From positions 1 through 46,036 of the forward strand of contig VXTR01000041.1 in NCBI GenBank assembly GCA_009837355.1: a stretch of DNA of 46,036 bases, read 5' to 3'. The notes beneath the pieces were generated by a model. It ran no database searches. It was not told the DNA's origin and saw only the letters and a program-made list of their open reading frames with translations. A program made the position numbers and the translations under genes. This document shows, piece after piece, positions 1 to 8,821 of this stretch. Within the stretch, counting starts at the first letter, position 1; each line of letters opens with the position of its first letter. This DNA is from Chloroflexota bacterium (GTDB lineage Bacteria; Chloroflexota; Dehalococcoidia; Lucifugimonadales; UBA3495).

Positions 1-53
1 ACTTGTAGGAAACCCGGGGGAGGACGTGGGCGGCGGCGGGCTCGGTGTGACGG

Positions 54-1742
54 TCAGATGGGGAGCAGGCCTTGCTGGGGTTGAGTCCAGGGCGCGGCGT
101 AAAGGGGCGCAATCAGAGGAGCGCGAGGCATGGGCAGTTCGCCGAAGGGAACGTCGATGACTACGGGAGCTTGTCGTTCCAGGGCTTCCGGGAGCAGCCG
201 TTGGAGGTCCAGAGGACTGTCGGCCCGCATTCCGACGGCGCCGAAAGATTCCGCGAGGGCGACGAAATCGGGGTTGTGGAGGTCGGTCTCGTAGGTTCCG
301 CCGAAGAAATCGTCGAGGTCTCCGGCCACGTTGCCGTAGGAATCGTTCCGCCAGACGACGGTTACCACGTTGATGCCGTACTTTACGGCGGTGGAAAGTT
401 CCGAGGAGTTGAACAGGAATCCGCCGTCTCCCGCCATGCAAATCACCGGGCGTTCCGGCCGGGCCACCTTGACGCCCAGGGCGATGGGGAAAGCGGAACC
501 GAGATTGAAGGAATAGCCGGAATCGACGTAGGTTTTGGGGTGATGCACCTGGTAGTGGGTACGGGCGTAGAATCCCCACTGGGATACGTCCCAAACGACG
601 AAGGCGTCCTCCGGAATCGCGCTCTGTACGGACTCTAAGATTGGATACTGGGGTTCCTTGTCCCGGATGTCGTAGTAGGCGATGAGACGCCGGGCGGCGA
701 TTACCGCTTCGGCAGGCGAGGGTCGGTCGCCGGCGCCGGCTTCGACAAGATGGGGGAGCAGCGCTTCAATGGTGGCCCTGGCGTCGCCGTGCAAGGGGAT
801 GGTGTTGCTTTGAATCCTGGTAAGGTCGAAATCGTCGATGTTGATGTTGATGAGGGTGGACGCCTCGCCGGCCGGGTTGCCCAGCGCGAAGCGGGAGCCG
901 ATGCCAATAACGACATCGGCGGCTTGCATCACCCCGTGGAGTTGGTTCATCTCTTGTCGTTCGCCCCTGGGGCTGAGGCAGGCGCCGTAGGACATGGGAT
1001 GACGGTCGGGGATGGTTCCCTTGCCGCCGGCGGAAGTTACAACGGGAATGTTGGTAGCTTCGGCCAGTTTAACCAGGGCATCCTCGGCGTCGGAGCGAGC
1101 CACTCCGCCGCCGGCGAAGATAATGGGGAACCGGGATTGGGCGATGACGCGGGCGGCCTCTCGAAGCTGTTCCGCGCTGGGCACAATCCGGGAAATGGGA
1201 GCCGGGTTGCGCAGTTGGACTTCTTCGCGCTCTACGCCCGTTTCAGGCGGGAGTTCGATGAGTACGGGACGGGGGCGACCGGTGCGCATTTGCCGGAAGG
1301 CTTCGAACACGGCGTCGGGTACGTCCCGGGGTCGCATGGCGAGGCGCTGCCACTTGGTGACCGACTTCACAGTGCCGGCCTGGTCTGCTATTTCGTGGAC
1401 GGCTCCGATGTTTCGTCCCATGGCGCCGCGGGGGATCTGCCCCGCGACCAGGAGCACCGGGGAGGAACGGGAGTAGGCGGTGGCCAGGCCGGAGGCGGCG
1501 TTGTAGAGACCGACGCCGGGGACTACCATGGCTACGCCCGGCTTCCCCGATGCGCGAGCGTAGCCGTCGGCCATGTAGGTGGCGGCCTGCTCGTGGCGGG
1601 TGGCAATCATCCTGATGCCGGGATGGTCGCGAAGTCCGGCGACCATTCCATAAATCTGGATGCCGGGAATCCCGAACACGACCTCGACGCCTTCGGCGGA
1701 CAAGGCCGCCGCCAGAGCTTCGCCTCCGCTCATAACCGTCAT
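54..1742 (-). CDS. Thiamine pyrophosphate enzyme, acetolactate-synthase-like
   Basis: A 562-aa protein of the TPP-dependent decarboxylase/acetolactate synthase family, which cleaves or condenses 2-oxoacids in the cytosol. The three-domain layout is visible. The N-terminal Pyr domain has the catalytic Glu in TRHEQAATYMADGYAR (E51). A central Rossmann-like domain follows. The C-terminal PP domain carries the cofactor motif AGDGGFLFNSSE and then WRNDSYGN. No FAD-site assignment can be made by eye and the substrate is unknown; acetolactate synthase, oxalyl-CoA decarboxylase-like and benzoylformate-decarboxylase-like roles all remain open. No small regulatory subunit gene lies beside it. ATG at 1742 has a GGAG about 10 nt upstream; a second in-frame ATG at 1733 is possible. 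It stands alone, divergent from the tRNA and formate dehydrogenase. Confidence 0.88.
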   Translation of the reverse strand: MTVMSGGEALAAALSAEGVEVVFGIPGIQIYGMVAGLRDHPGIRMIATRHEQAATYMADGYARASGKPGVAMVVPGVGLYNAASGLATAYSRSSPVLLVAGQIPRGAMGRNIGAVHEIADQAGTVKSVTKWQRLAMRPRDVPDAVFEAFRQMRTGRPRPVLIELPPETGVEREEVQLRNPAPISRIVPSAEQLREAARVIAQSRFPIIFAGGGVARSDAEDALVKLAEATNIPVVTSAGGKGTIPDRHPMSYGACLSPRGERQEMNQLHGVMQAADVVIGIGSRFALGNPAGEASTLININIDDFDLTRIQSNTIPLHGDARATIEALLPHLVEAGAGDRPSPAEAVIAARRLIAYYDIRDKEPQYPILESVQSAIPEDAFVVWDVSQWGFYARTHYQVHHPKTYVDSGYSFNLGSAFPIALGVKVARPERPVICMAGDGGFLFNSSELSTAVKYGINVVTVVWRNDSYGNVAGDLDDFFGGTYETDLHNPDFVALAESFGAVGMRADSPLDLQRLLPEALERQAPVVIDVPFGELPMPRAPLIAPLYAAPWTQPQQGLLPI

Positions 1743-1932
1743 TGTATGATGCTCCAGATTGTCATATTCAAGCCCCGGGGTGAAAAAAGATGCAACGATG
1801 TTAAAACGATATTAAGGTGAGGGCAAGGGGAGGTCAATAGGAACAGATCGGGGGTTGCCGTAGGGGTTGGGGTGTGGCACACTGGCGTTTGGGGGTGATG
1901 GCGTGTCGTGGCTGTTTCGGTTCTGTTGTCGA

Positions 1933-2004
1933 GCGGGCGTAACTCAGTGGTAGAGTGTTTGCTTCCCAAGCAAAAAGTCGTGGGTTCGAATCCCATCGCC
2001 CGCT
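1933..2004 (+). tRNA. tRNA-Gly (anticodon CCC)
   Basis: A full cloverleaf can be drawn. The acceptor stem GCGGGCG (1933-1939) pairs perfectly with CGCCCGC (1997-2003). The D arm is ACTC-AGTGGTA-GAGT. The anticodon stem TTTGC/GCAAA encloses the loop TTCCCAA, giving anticodon CCC. The T arm is GTGGG-TTCGAAT-CCCAT with one G-T pair. The discriminator is T2004, and the CCA end is encoded in the DNA (2005-2007). The formate dehydrogenase start codon follows only 18 nt after the CCA. Confidence 0.97.
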
Positions 2005-2025
2005 CCATTGCTTTGCGAGGTTCCC

Positions 2026-3243
2026 ATGAGTTCCGGTTCCGCGTTGAAGGTTGTTTGCGTTCTCTATGACGACCCGGTGACGGGCATTCCGGCGAGTTAT
2101 GCCCGCGACGGAATACCGGCGTTGAGCAGCTATCCCGACGGGCAGACGCTGCCGTCGCCGTCGGGCATCGACTTCACGCCGGGACAGCTGCTGGGCTCGG
2201 TGTCCGGCGGCTTGGGGCTGGAGCCGTTCCTCACCGGACGGGGCCACCAGTACGTGGTTACGTCGGACAAGGACGGGCCGGACTCGGTGTTTGAACGGGA
2301 ATTGGTGGACGCCGACGTGGTCATCTCGCAGCCCTTCTGGCCGGCCTACCTGACGGCGGAGCGGATTGCCAAGGCGTCCAACCTGCGCCTCGCCATCACC
2401 GCTGGCATCGGTTCCGACCACGTTGACTTGCAGGCGGCCATCGACCGGAGCATTACGGTGGCCGAGGTTACCTGGTGCAACAGCATCAGCGTGGCTGAGC
2501 ACGCGGTGATGCAGATGCTGGCCCTGGTGCGCGACTACATACCGCAGTACGGCTGGGTGGTGCGCGGCGGCTGGAACATCGCCGACGCCGTGTCCCGCTC
2601 CTACGACATCGAGGGCATGGACGTGGGCGTAGTGGCTGCCGGACGCATCGGGCTGGCGGTGCTGAAGCGGATGAAGCCCTTTGACGTGAACCTGCACTAC
2701 ACCGACCGGCACCGGCTGCCGGCCGAGGTGGAGGCCGAGCTGGGCCTGACCTATCACGCCACGGTGGAGTCGCTGGTGAGCGTGTGCGACGTGGTGAGCA
2801 TCCACTGTCCGCTGCATCCGGAGACCGAGGATATGTTCGACGACGAGTTGATTGGCCGGATGAAGCGCGGCTCGTACCTCGTGAACACGGCGCGGGGCAA
2901 AATCTGCAACCGGGACGCCATCGTGCGGGCGCTGGAGAGCGGGCAGCTGGCCGGCTATGCCGGCGACGTGTGGTTCCCGCAGCCGGCGCCCAACGACCAT
3001 CCGTGGCGGGCGATGCCGGGCCACGCGATGACGCCGCACACGTCGGGCACGTCGCTGTCGGCACAGGCGCGCTACGCCGCCGGCGTGCGGGAGATTCTGG
3101 AGTGCTGGCTGGACGGCCGGCCCATCCGCGAGGAGTACCTCATCGTGCAGGGCGGCGCGCTGGCCGGCGCCGGGGCACACTCGTACAGCGAGGGCGATGC
3201 CACCGGCGGCTCCGAGGAAGCGGCGCGGTTCACGGCGGGGTGA
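2026..3243 (+). CDS. fdh: NAD-dependent formate dehydrogenase
   Basis: A 405-aa D-2-hydroxyacid dehydrogenase-family enzyme that oxidises formate to CO2 with NAD+. The Rossmann fingerprint is the FDH variant AxGxxG (VVAAGRIGLAVLKRM) rather than GxGxxG. It is followed by the NAD-selecting Asp-Arg in HYTDRHRLP. Catalytic signatures of true FDHs are present: NTARG (Arg), GDVWFPQPAP (Gln) and MTPHTSGTS (His). Length matches bacterial FDHs (about 390-400 aa). An upstream TTG at 2008 is in frame, but it directly abuts the tRNA CCA; ATG 2026 has GAGG about 6 nt upstream and fits the family N-terminus. The stop abuts that of the convergent amidohydrolase with no gap. In this setting it would supply NADH from C1 units. 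Confidence 0.93.
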   Translation: MSSGSALKVVCVLYDDPVTGIPASYARDGIPALSSYPDGQTLPSPSGIDFTPGQLLGSVSGGLGLEPFLTGRGHQYVVTSDKDGPDSVFERELVDADVVISQPFWPAYLTAERIAKASNLRLAITAGIGSDHVDLQAAIDRSITVAEVTWCNSISVAEHAVMQMLALVRDYIPQYGWVVRGGWNIADAVSRSYDIEGMDVGVVAAGRIGLAVLKRMKPFDVNLHYTDRHRLPAEVEAELGLTYHATVESLVSVCDVVSIHCPLHPETEDMFDDELIGRMKRGSYLVNTARGKICNRDAIVRALESGQLAGYAGDVWFPQPAPNDHPWRAMPGHAMTPHTSGTSLSAQARYAAGVREILECWLDGRPIREEYLIVQGGALAGAGAHSYSEGDATGGSEEAARFTAG

Positions 3244-4077
3244 TTACGACGGGGACCAGTTGTAGATTCTGGTGAGGGTGCCGCCCATCAGGGTGGCGCG
3301 GTCGGAGTCGGAGAGCGTGTCGGTAAGGCGGAAGGCCTCCACCCCCTGCTCGTAGGTGAGCAGCTTGACGGCGCGGGTCCAGTCGGTGCCCCACAGGCAG
3401 CGGTCGAGGCCGAAGGCGTCGAAGATGCGATGCACCGGCTCCCAGATGTCTGGATAGGGGAAGCCGGCGTGGGAGAGGGTACCGGCGCCGGAAATCTTGA
3501 TGGCCACGTTGTCCAACTCCGCGCAGGACAGCACGTTGGACAGGTCGGCGAAGGGTTCGGCCGGCGGCGGCGGGTCGAAGGGCTGGGCCAGGCCCAGGTG
3601 GTCGATGATAATCTGGGTATCGGGGTTCTGCTGGGCCAGTTGACGCAGCAGGGGGAGCTTGCCCGCGGCCATGATGTTGACCGGGACGCCGGCCCGTCCG
3701 CCGGCGACCAGGATGGCGTTCAGTCCCGGGTGGTCAGGCTCGTAGTCGTTGCCGGCCAGCATGATGCGGCAGCCCACCACGCCGGGGGTGGACGTCCATT
3801 GCTCCACGTCGGCGTCGATGGAATCTGAGTTGGGATCGAAAGGCCGCACCAGGCCGAACTTGGTGGGATGCTGCGCGTACACCTCCAGGGCGTAGCTGGC
3901 GTCGTAGCCGTAGATGGCGAAGGGCGAGATGAGTATGGCGCCGTCCACGCCGACGGCATTCATGGCGGCCACCATGTCGTCGCCGGTAACTTCGTCGGGG
4001 CCGGTGAGGAAGCCGACCCAAGGGTGTTCGGGGGTGTTGCGCCGGTAAGCGTGAACCTGGCAGTCGATGGTGGGCAT
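3244..4077 (-). CDS. Amidohydrolase-2 family TIM-barrel hydrolase
   Basis: A 277-aa member of the amidohydrolase-related family (PF04909), a TIM-barrel metal-dependent group that includes dicarboxylate lactonases and decarboxylases. Visible family features are the opening strand IDCQVHAY, where the usual DxHxH metal pair is reduced to DCQVH. Further in come the IIDHLGLAQP strand with its His, and the C-terminal CLWGTDWTR, whose Asp usually ligates metal and activates water. The reaction cannot be assigned; the closest types by motif act on lactones or aromatic carboxylates. It is convergent with formate dehydrogenase and divergent from the alpha/beta hydrolase. Its Shine-Dalgarno region is duplicated (see 4080-4109). 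Confidence 0.85.
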   Translation of the reverse strand: MPTIDCQVHAYRRNTPEHPWVGFLTGPDEVTGDDMVAAMNAVGVDGAILISPFAIYGYDASYALEVYAQHPTKFGLVRPFDPNSDSIDADVEQWTSTPGVVGCRIMLAGNDYEPDHPGLNAILVAGGRAGVPVNIMAAGKLPLLRQLAQQNPDTQIIIDHLGLAQPFDPPPPAEPFADLSNVLSCAELDNVAIKISGAGTLSHAGFPYPDIWEPVHRIFDAFGLDRCLWGTDWTRAVKLLTYEQGVEAFRLTDTLSDSDRATLMGGTLTRIYNWSPS

Positions 4078-4079
4078 GG

Positions 4080-4109
4080 CGTTGCTCCTTGGGTACGTTG
4101 CTCCTTGGG
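4080..4109 (-). repeat. Tandem 14-bp repeat carrying two Shine-Dalgarno copies
   Basis: The 14-mer CGTTGCTCCTTGGG occurs at 4080-4093 and again at 4096-4109, period 16 bp. Read on the minus strand, each copy contains AAGGAG. The proximal copy is about 7 nt from the amidohydrolase ATG and the distal copy 16 nt further up. Only the proximal one is at normal spacing. Confidence 0.85.
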
Positions 4110-4141
4110 GATGGTTAGGCTGATGATACCAGATTGGCGGG

Positions 4142-4170
4142 TTGCGTTGGGGTAGGCCGGCGGCTATGAT
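4142..4170 (+). promoter_or_regulatory. Candidate sigma70-type promoter for the 4213 hydrolase
   Basis: TTGCGT (4142-4147), a 17-nt spacer, then TATGAT (4165-4170). The start codon of the alpha/beta hydrolase follows about 36 nt downstream of the likely start site. Seen by eye only. Confidence 0.4.
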
Positions 4171-4212
4171 GATGCAGTTTTGAGTTCACCCACCAGAAGG
4201 ATTTTTGACGTT

Positions 4213-5013
4213 ATGACTACTGCGACCCAGTCCTGGACTTCCAGCATCACCGAGGTGGCCGGCTCCAACGTGGAGGTGGTTGCCGGCGGCTCCGGCCCGC
4301 CGCTGATTATCCTCCCCGACGAGCTGGGGCACCCCGGCTGGCTGCGCTATCACGATGCGCTGGCGCGGAACCACACGCTGCACATTCCGTCACTGCCGGG
4401 CATCGGCGGGTCAGACCAGCTGGACTGGTCGATGAAGATTCACGACCTGGCCATCTGGTACCTGGGCGCGCTGGACAAGCTGGGGCTGGAAGGGGCCGAC
4501 CTGATGGGGTTTTCCTTCGGCGGCTGGCTGGCGGCGGAGCTGGCGACGATGTGTCCGCAGCAGTTCCGACGGCTCATCCTGGTGGGCGCCGGCGGCATCC
4601 GACCGCCCCAGGGCGACATCTACGACATCTTCGAGGTTACGCCGCCGATGTTCATCCGCGACTCGCTGCTGGACGCCGACGGGACGCCGGAGTACCGGAC
4701 GGTTTGTCCTGCCGAGCCGGAGGAGGACATCCTGGAGCGGTGGGAGAACGCGATGGAGACGACTTGCCGGGTGTCGTGGCGTCCGTACATGCACGACCCG
4801 GGGCTGGTGAACCAGGTGTACCGGCTGGAGCGGCTGCCGACGCTGCTGGTCTGGGGCGCGCAGGACCGCATCGTGCCGGTGTCGGCCGGCGAGGAGTACC
4901 AGCGTCGCATCCCCGGCAGCCGGTTGGAGGTCATCGACCAGTGCGGCCACCACCCGGAGCTGGAAGCAACGGAGCGGTTCGTGGAGGTTGTGGAGGGGTT
5001 TTTGCGAGGGTAG
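4213..5013 (+). CDS. Alpha/beta hydrolase
   Basis: A 266-aa alpha/beta-hydrolase fold protein. The nucleophile elbow is GFSFGGW with Ser at residue 101. The acid is probably the Asp in LVWGAQDRIVP, and the His is in CGHHPELE near the C-terminus, giving a complete Ser-Asp-His triad. An oxyanion-hole HG motif is not clear. The substrate is unknown; this shape fits C-C bond (meta-cleavage product) hydrolases, esterases and haloperoxidase-like enzymes. There is no signal peptide, so it is probably cytosolic. ATG 4213 was chosen over the in-frame TTG at 4180 because AGAAGG lies about 12 nt upstream of it and the fold begins soon after. A separate, lower-GC cassette begins 47 nt downstream. Confidence 0.87.
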   Translation: MTTATQSWTSSITEVAGSNVEVVAGGSGPPLIILPDELGHPGWLRYHDALARNHTLHIPSLPGIGGSDQLDWSMKIHDLAIWYLGALDKLGLEGADLMGFSFGGWLAAELATMCPQQFRRLILVGAGGIRPPQGDIYDIFEVTPPMFIRDSLLDADGTPEYRTVCPAEPEEDILERWENAMETTCRVSWRPYMHDPGLVNQVYRLERLPTLLVWGAQDRIVPVSAGEEYQRRIPGSRLEVIDQCGHHPELEATERFVEVVEGFLRG

Positions 5014-5060
5014 GCCAACGTGGACAGGCTCACGACCTCTTGAGAGTAGGTACCCAAGCG

Positions 5061-5915
5061 ATGCCCCCCGAATCTATTAGCAATTCGTACCCGGATTCGT
5101 TAGATGCGTTGGGCGCGGATGATACGCCCATGGTGGACGATGTTGTCGGCGACGGAGAGTATCTAGATGTCTTGCCGGATTGGGAGGACGATCTAGACGA
5201 AATTGAGGCCGACGAGTTCGAGTGGGATGATCCGGAACCTCTGGCAGAGTACGATGGCGAGTTGCAACAGCCGCTTTACGTCATTGAAGACGAAGGCGAT
5301 GGGTTGGGAATTGAGCTACGGATTGATCAGTGGGTTGCTGGGATAGATTCGGCCAGCGCGGCTCAGCGACATCTCGTTGCAGAGTTGCTGAAGGATCTCG
5401 GATACAATCGCCTGCGCCATTGGTTGCCGTGGTTGGATAACCAGCAATGGACGGGCGAAAGCTTACTTCTATTCCTGCGGTTTCGGGCACACTGGGAATC
5501 TAGCCCGCACTGGTGGGAGCACTCATATTGGGACTGGCGTGCCCGCTGCTGGTATCCGGTGCGCAACCGAGACAGCCTTTCCCGGGACGACACGTATGAA
5601 CTGGTGCAGCTTAGGCTGGACCATGGCCCGCACGAAGTAATTGATGAAACTTGGCTGGCTGATTGGCTAGACTTGGGTTTATGGCAACACGGGTTCCGTT
5701 CTTTTGCATCTTTTGCGGTATTCCGTGCCAGATTCTCTCCCGGTGATAACTGGCAACGACATATCGAATGGTACGCGCCGGTCCATAGGGATGACGAAGC
5801 AGCAGAGCATCGGTGGAATGACGGTCATCATCTCTACCGCTGTGGCCCTCCACTGTGGTTCGCCGAGCAAAACTGGTACGAACCCGTCGAGTGGCATGAT
5901 AGTCTAGGTTGGTAA
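5061..5915 (+). CDS. Acidic, Trp-rich protein of unknown function, paired with helicase
   Basis: A 284-aa protein I do not recognise. Residues 1 to about 80 are strongly acidic (runs such as DWEDDLDEIEADEFEW) and probably disordered or DNA-mimic-like. The rest is exceptionally rich in Trp, with clusters such as SSPHWWEHSYWDWRARCW, and has several WL/WH-containing segments. No catalytic motif stands out. The open frame extends upstream over the neighbouring hydrolase, but base use and reading frame mark ATG 5061 as the start. It is followed after 33 nt by the SNF2-type helicase on the same strand, with similar lower GC than the surrounding genes, so the two probably form one transcript. An accessory or regulator of the helicase is an inference from this pairing. 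Confidence 0.72.
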   Translation: MPPESISNSYPDSLDALGADDTPMVDDVVGDGEYLDVLPDWEDDLDEIEADEFEWDDPEPLAEYDGELQQPLYVIEDEGDGLGIELRIDQWVAGIDSASAAQRHLVAELLKDLGYNRLRHWLPWLDNQQWTGESLLLFLRFRAHWESSPHWWEHSYWDWRARCWYPVRNRDSLSRDDTYELVQLRLDHGPHEVIDETWLADWLDLGLWQHGFRSFASFAVFRARFSPGDNWQRHIEWYAPVHRDDEAAEHRWNDGHHLYRCGPPLWFAEQNWYEPVEWHDSLGW

Positions 5916-5948
5916 AAGGTAACCGGTGGATTTCAGGAAGCTGCCGAT

Positions 5949-8807
5949 ATGAGCACCTATCAGCACGCAACAGACATCATCCCTGTCGTCGGATGCTGCG
6001 TAGCCCACACCGACCCCGAACGTTATCCGAGAGCCAGAGGGGTCGTTCTGAGTCATGGGGACGACACCAGTCGCCTTGATTCTGTACAGGTGCGATGGGG
6101 CAGTGGTGGAACATCGGAATGGCACCTAGTGTCGGAATTGCGGAGCGGTTTCCGCAAGGGTGACGAAGTCCAGGACATTCCCCGTTCTCACACACGCCGG
6201 CCGTTAGGGCGGGGCAGCGTGGCCAACGCCCGCAATATCGCGGGGCGGGAGCAAGTTCTGGTGCAACTGCACAACACCGGCGAAACGGCTTGGCTGCCGT
6301 ACCAGAACTTGCGGCTTATTCGCAGAAGCGCGCCCGATGCCGATAGTGCAGAGCGTTTTCGCTTGAAAGCATTAGCCTACGCTTTAGATTCCTGGAACCA
6401 ACTAACCGGTGCTCTTGACCGCTTTGACGTTGACCCATTACCTCATCAAATTGACTTGGTGCATCGCATAATGACGTCCGACCGCAGAGATTGGCTAATC
6501 GCCGACGATGTGGGATTGGGCAAAACCATTGAGGTCGGGTTGTTGCTGGCCGCTAAACGACGGCAAGCGCGCCGGGTGCTGGTTGTATGCCCCGCGGGAA
6601 TGGTACAGCAATGGAAAGATGAAATGCAGGACAAGTTCAACGAGGCTTTCCGCATCTACGGTCAAGATTTCAACATCGAACGACCGGGCGACTGGGCTAC
6701 GCACCGGTACGACAAAGTCATCATGTCCATTGACCGTGCCAAATCCGACAATCATTTGCCTCTGGTCGCTGACACTGATTGTGAATCTTGGGACGTAGTT
6801 GTTTTCGACGAAGCTCACCACTTGAGTAAGATTGCCGGCCAAGCCGTCACGCAGCGCTATCGTCTGGCTGAAAGGCTGCGCCGGATGGCGGACGAGTTCA
6901 TATTTCTCACCGGCACACCTCATCAGGGAGACCATGAACGGTTCGCACACCTATTGCGTTTGCTACGCCCCGATCTAACGCGTCGCCTGGCTGGTGCTTT
7001 CACGGATCCATCGGTGGTTGCTGAAATAGTGCTGCGCAATCGGAAGAGCCTAGTTACCGACGCGCAAGGTGATTTCCTGTTCCGGGGACAAGACACCCGA
7101 CGGATTGAAGTGCCTTTCTCAGAGACAGCCCGCTCTTTTGACACTCTGTTGCAGAATTACCTGCGTCATGGCTATGACGCTGCGGCCATTGGGGGCAACG
7201 CAGGCCGGGCCATCGGATTCGTGATGACTACTTACCGCAAGCTCGCCTCTTCCAGCATAGCTGCCATCGACCGCGCACTACGGCGGCGACTCGCCCGTTT
7301 GCAAGGTGGCGATAATACCCAATCACCCAATGACATACGATCTCCTTTCGGGGACAATTTGAACATAGACGCTTTTCAAGACGGTACCGACAGTCGTGAT
7401 GACTTGGACAGCTTGGCCGATATAGCCGCTGCGTCTTTCTTTGACGACGAACAGCAGCAGATAAGCGAACTGCTGGCAGCAGGGACAACAGTCAAAGCCG
7501 ATGATCGCAAGTTGGCACAGTTTTTGTCGAAAATCGTTGAACCGCTGCATCAGGCAGGCGAGCGGTTGCTGATTTTTACCGAATACCGCGCCACACAATC
7601 ATACTTGGTTAGCGCGTTGGAGGAGCTCTATCCTCAAAGCAAGGTTGCTCAAATCAACGGCGCTATGGATTTGGCAGAAAAAAGGCGAAATATTGACCAG
7701 TTCAACGAATCAGCACAATTCATGGTATCCACGGAGGCTGGTGGGGAAGGGTTCAACCTGCACGAAAATTGTCACATTCTGGTCAACTATGACCTGCCCT
7801 GGAACCCTGCACGACTGGTACAGCGGGCAGGACGTCTGTATCGTTACGGCCAGCAGGAACGGGTTTTGGTATTCAACCTGATGGCGAGTGATGGTTTCGA
7901 CAGCCAGGCGTTGGGCAAGATGCTGGACCGTGTTGACCTCATTGCGGAAGAAATGGCTTCGGTAAGTACGGAGTTTCAAGAAGGCCTCCATGACGAGATT
8001 ATCGGCGAACTGCTTGAGCGCATCGATATGGCGTCCATTCTGGCTGACAATCGGGCGATGGACATAAGCCGTACTGATGACGAAATTGAAACCGCAATTG
8101 ATCGAGCCAAAGAGGCGAGAGCACAGCAGGAGCAACTCTTTGCCCGCGTAGAAGGCTTTGACCCCCAAGCAGCAATGGCTCTTACCGGGTTTGAGCCTGA
8201 GGATGTGATGTCCTTTTTGGAAGGAGTTCTTCCATTTCGCAACATCCGTATCAGAGAGCGCCTGTATAACGGACGTGTATTGGAACTAGAGCTGCCAATG
8301 GATATGCGAGGCCAGTACTACGACGAGTTTGAAAACCGCACCATAGTACGAGTTACCGCCACGCGAGATCCGCAAATTCGCCGTGCCAACGCCCGGCCAA
8401 TGGACTTTGCCAGCGCTTTCTTCTCCAATCTAATTGATTTCGCCAAGTCGCCGGAATTCAAAGGAGAGCAAGCCAATCTAGTCGGCTACAGTTCGGGGGC
8501 CCTCGCTATCTACAAATTGCGGTGGCAGAATGATCAAGGCGTTCCCACAGAGGAACAGTTGCTACCTATCTTCCTTCCAGACGGAACTAAGCAGACCGTT
8601 GTCAACCCGGCCTTCTTTATCGACTTGCTTACAACACCGGCAGTTGGTACCACACCGTCGCATCCTGTAAACCCCGACGACAGGCGGGACATATCAAGAA
8701 TACTTGCGCAATGCGCCGATGATGAACTGGGGAGGCGTTGCACAGAGCTGCGTCATCCCAACGACGCAGTGCTGCTAGCCGAAGCTGACATCAGAGTTGA
8801 CGTCTAG
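5949..8807 (+). CDS. RapA/SNF2-type DEAH helicase
   Basis: A 952-aa SNF2-superfamily ATPase. The N-terminal 120 residues look like small beta-barrel (Tudor/SH3-like) modules, as in RapA/HepA. Helicase lobe 1 has motif I DDVGLGKTIE (about residue 190), motif Ia VVCPAGMVQQW, motif II DEAH (about residue 288) and motif III FLTGTPHQGD. Lobe 2 has LLIFTEYRATQ (about 540), the motif V segment STEAGGEGFNL, and motif VI QRAGRLYRYGQ (about 630). A 300-residue C-terminal region is unassigned. It would be a double-stranded-DNA translocase that remodels protein-DNA complexes. AGGAAG lies 8 nt before the ATG. Base composition is lower in GC than flanking metabolic genes, suggesting transfer. A DISARM DrmD-like defence role is possible, but none of the other DISARM genes is present. 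Confidence 0.9.
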   Translation: MSTYQHATDIIPVVGCCVAHTDPERYPRARGVVLSHGDDTSRLDSVQVRWGSGGTSEWHLVSELRSGFRKGDEVQDIPRSHTRRPLGRGSVANARNIAGREQVLVQLHNTGETAWLPYQNLRLIRRSAPDADSAERFRLKALAYALDSWNQLTGALDRFDVDPLPHQIDLVHRIMTSDRRDWLIADDVGLGKTIEVGLLLAAKRRQARRVLVVCPAGMVQQWKDEMQDKFNEAFRIYGQDFNIERPGDWATHRYDKVIMSIDRAKSDNHLPLVADTDCESWDVVVFDEAHHLSKIAGQAVTQRYRLAERLRRMADEFIFLTGTPHQGDHERFAHLLRLLRPDLTRRLAGAFTDPSVVAEIVLRNRKSLVTDAQGDFLFRGQDTRRIEVPFSETARSFDTLLQNYLRHGYDAAAIGGNAGRAIGFVMTTYRKLASSSIAAIDRALRRRLARLQGGDNTQSPNDIRSPFGDNLNIDAFQDGTDSRDDLDSLADIAAASFFDDEQQQISELLAAGTTVKADDRKLAQFLSKIVEPLHQAGERLLIFTEYRATQSYLVSALEELYPQSKVAQINGAMDLAEKRRNIDQFNESAQFMVSTEAGGEGFNLHENCHILVNYDLPWNPARLVQRAGRLYRYGQQERVLVFNLMASDGFDSQALGKMLDRVDLIAEEMASVSTEFQEGLHDEIIGELLERIDMASILADNRAMDISRTDDEIETAIDRAKEARAQQEQLFARVEGFDPQAAMALTGFEPEDVMSFLEGVLPFRNIRIRERLYNGRVLELELPMDMRGQYYDEFENRTIVRVTATRDPQIRRANARPMDFASAFFSNLIDFAKSPEFKGEQANLVGYSSGALAIYKLRWQNDQGVPTEEQLLPIFLPDGTKQTVVNPAFFIDLLTTPAVGTTPSHPVNPDDRRDISRILAQCADDELGRRCTELRHPNDAVLLAEADIRVDV

Positions 8808-8821
8808 CGGTTTTGCCGCTA
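8805..8821. terminator. Short hairpin between convergent genes
   Basis: TAGCGG-TTTTG-CCGCTA forms a 6-bp stem spanning the helicase stop and reaching the convergent protease stop. It lacks a clear U tract on either strand, so terminator function is only possible. Confidence 0.3.

Noticed and set aside
1834-3180. 448-aa minus-strand open frame over the tRNA and formate dehydrogenase
   Set aside because: Antisense to an unmistakable formate dehydrogenase and to a tRNA; His/Gln/Arg-rich shadow.
5949-8807. DISARM system
   Set aside because: Only a SNF2-type helicase is present; no DrmA, DrmB, DrmC or methylase gene is adjacent.
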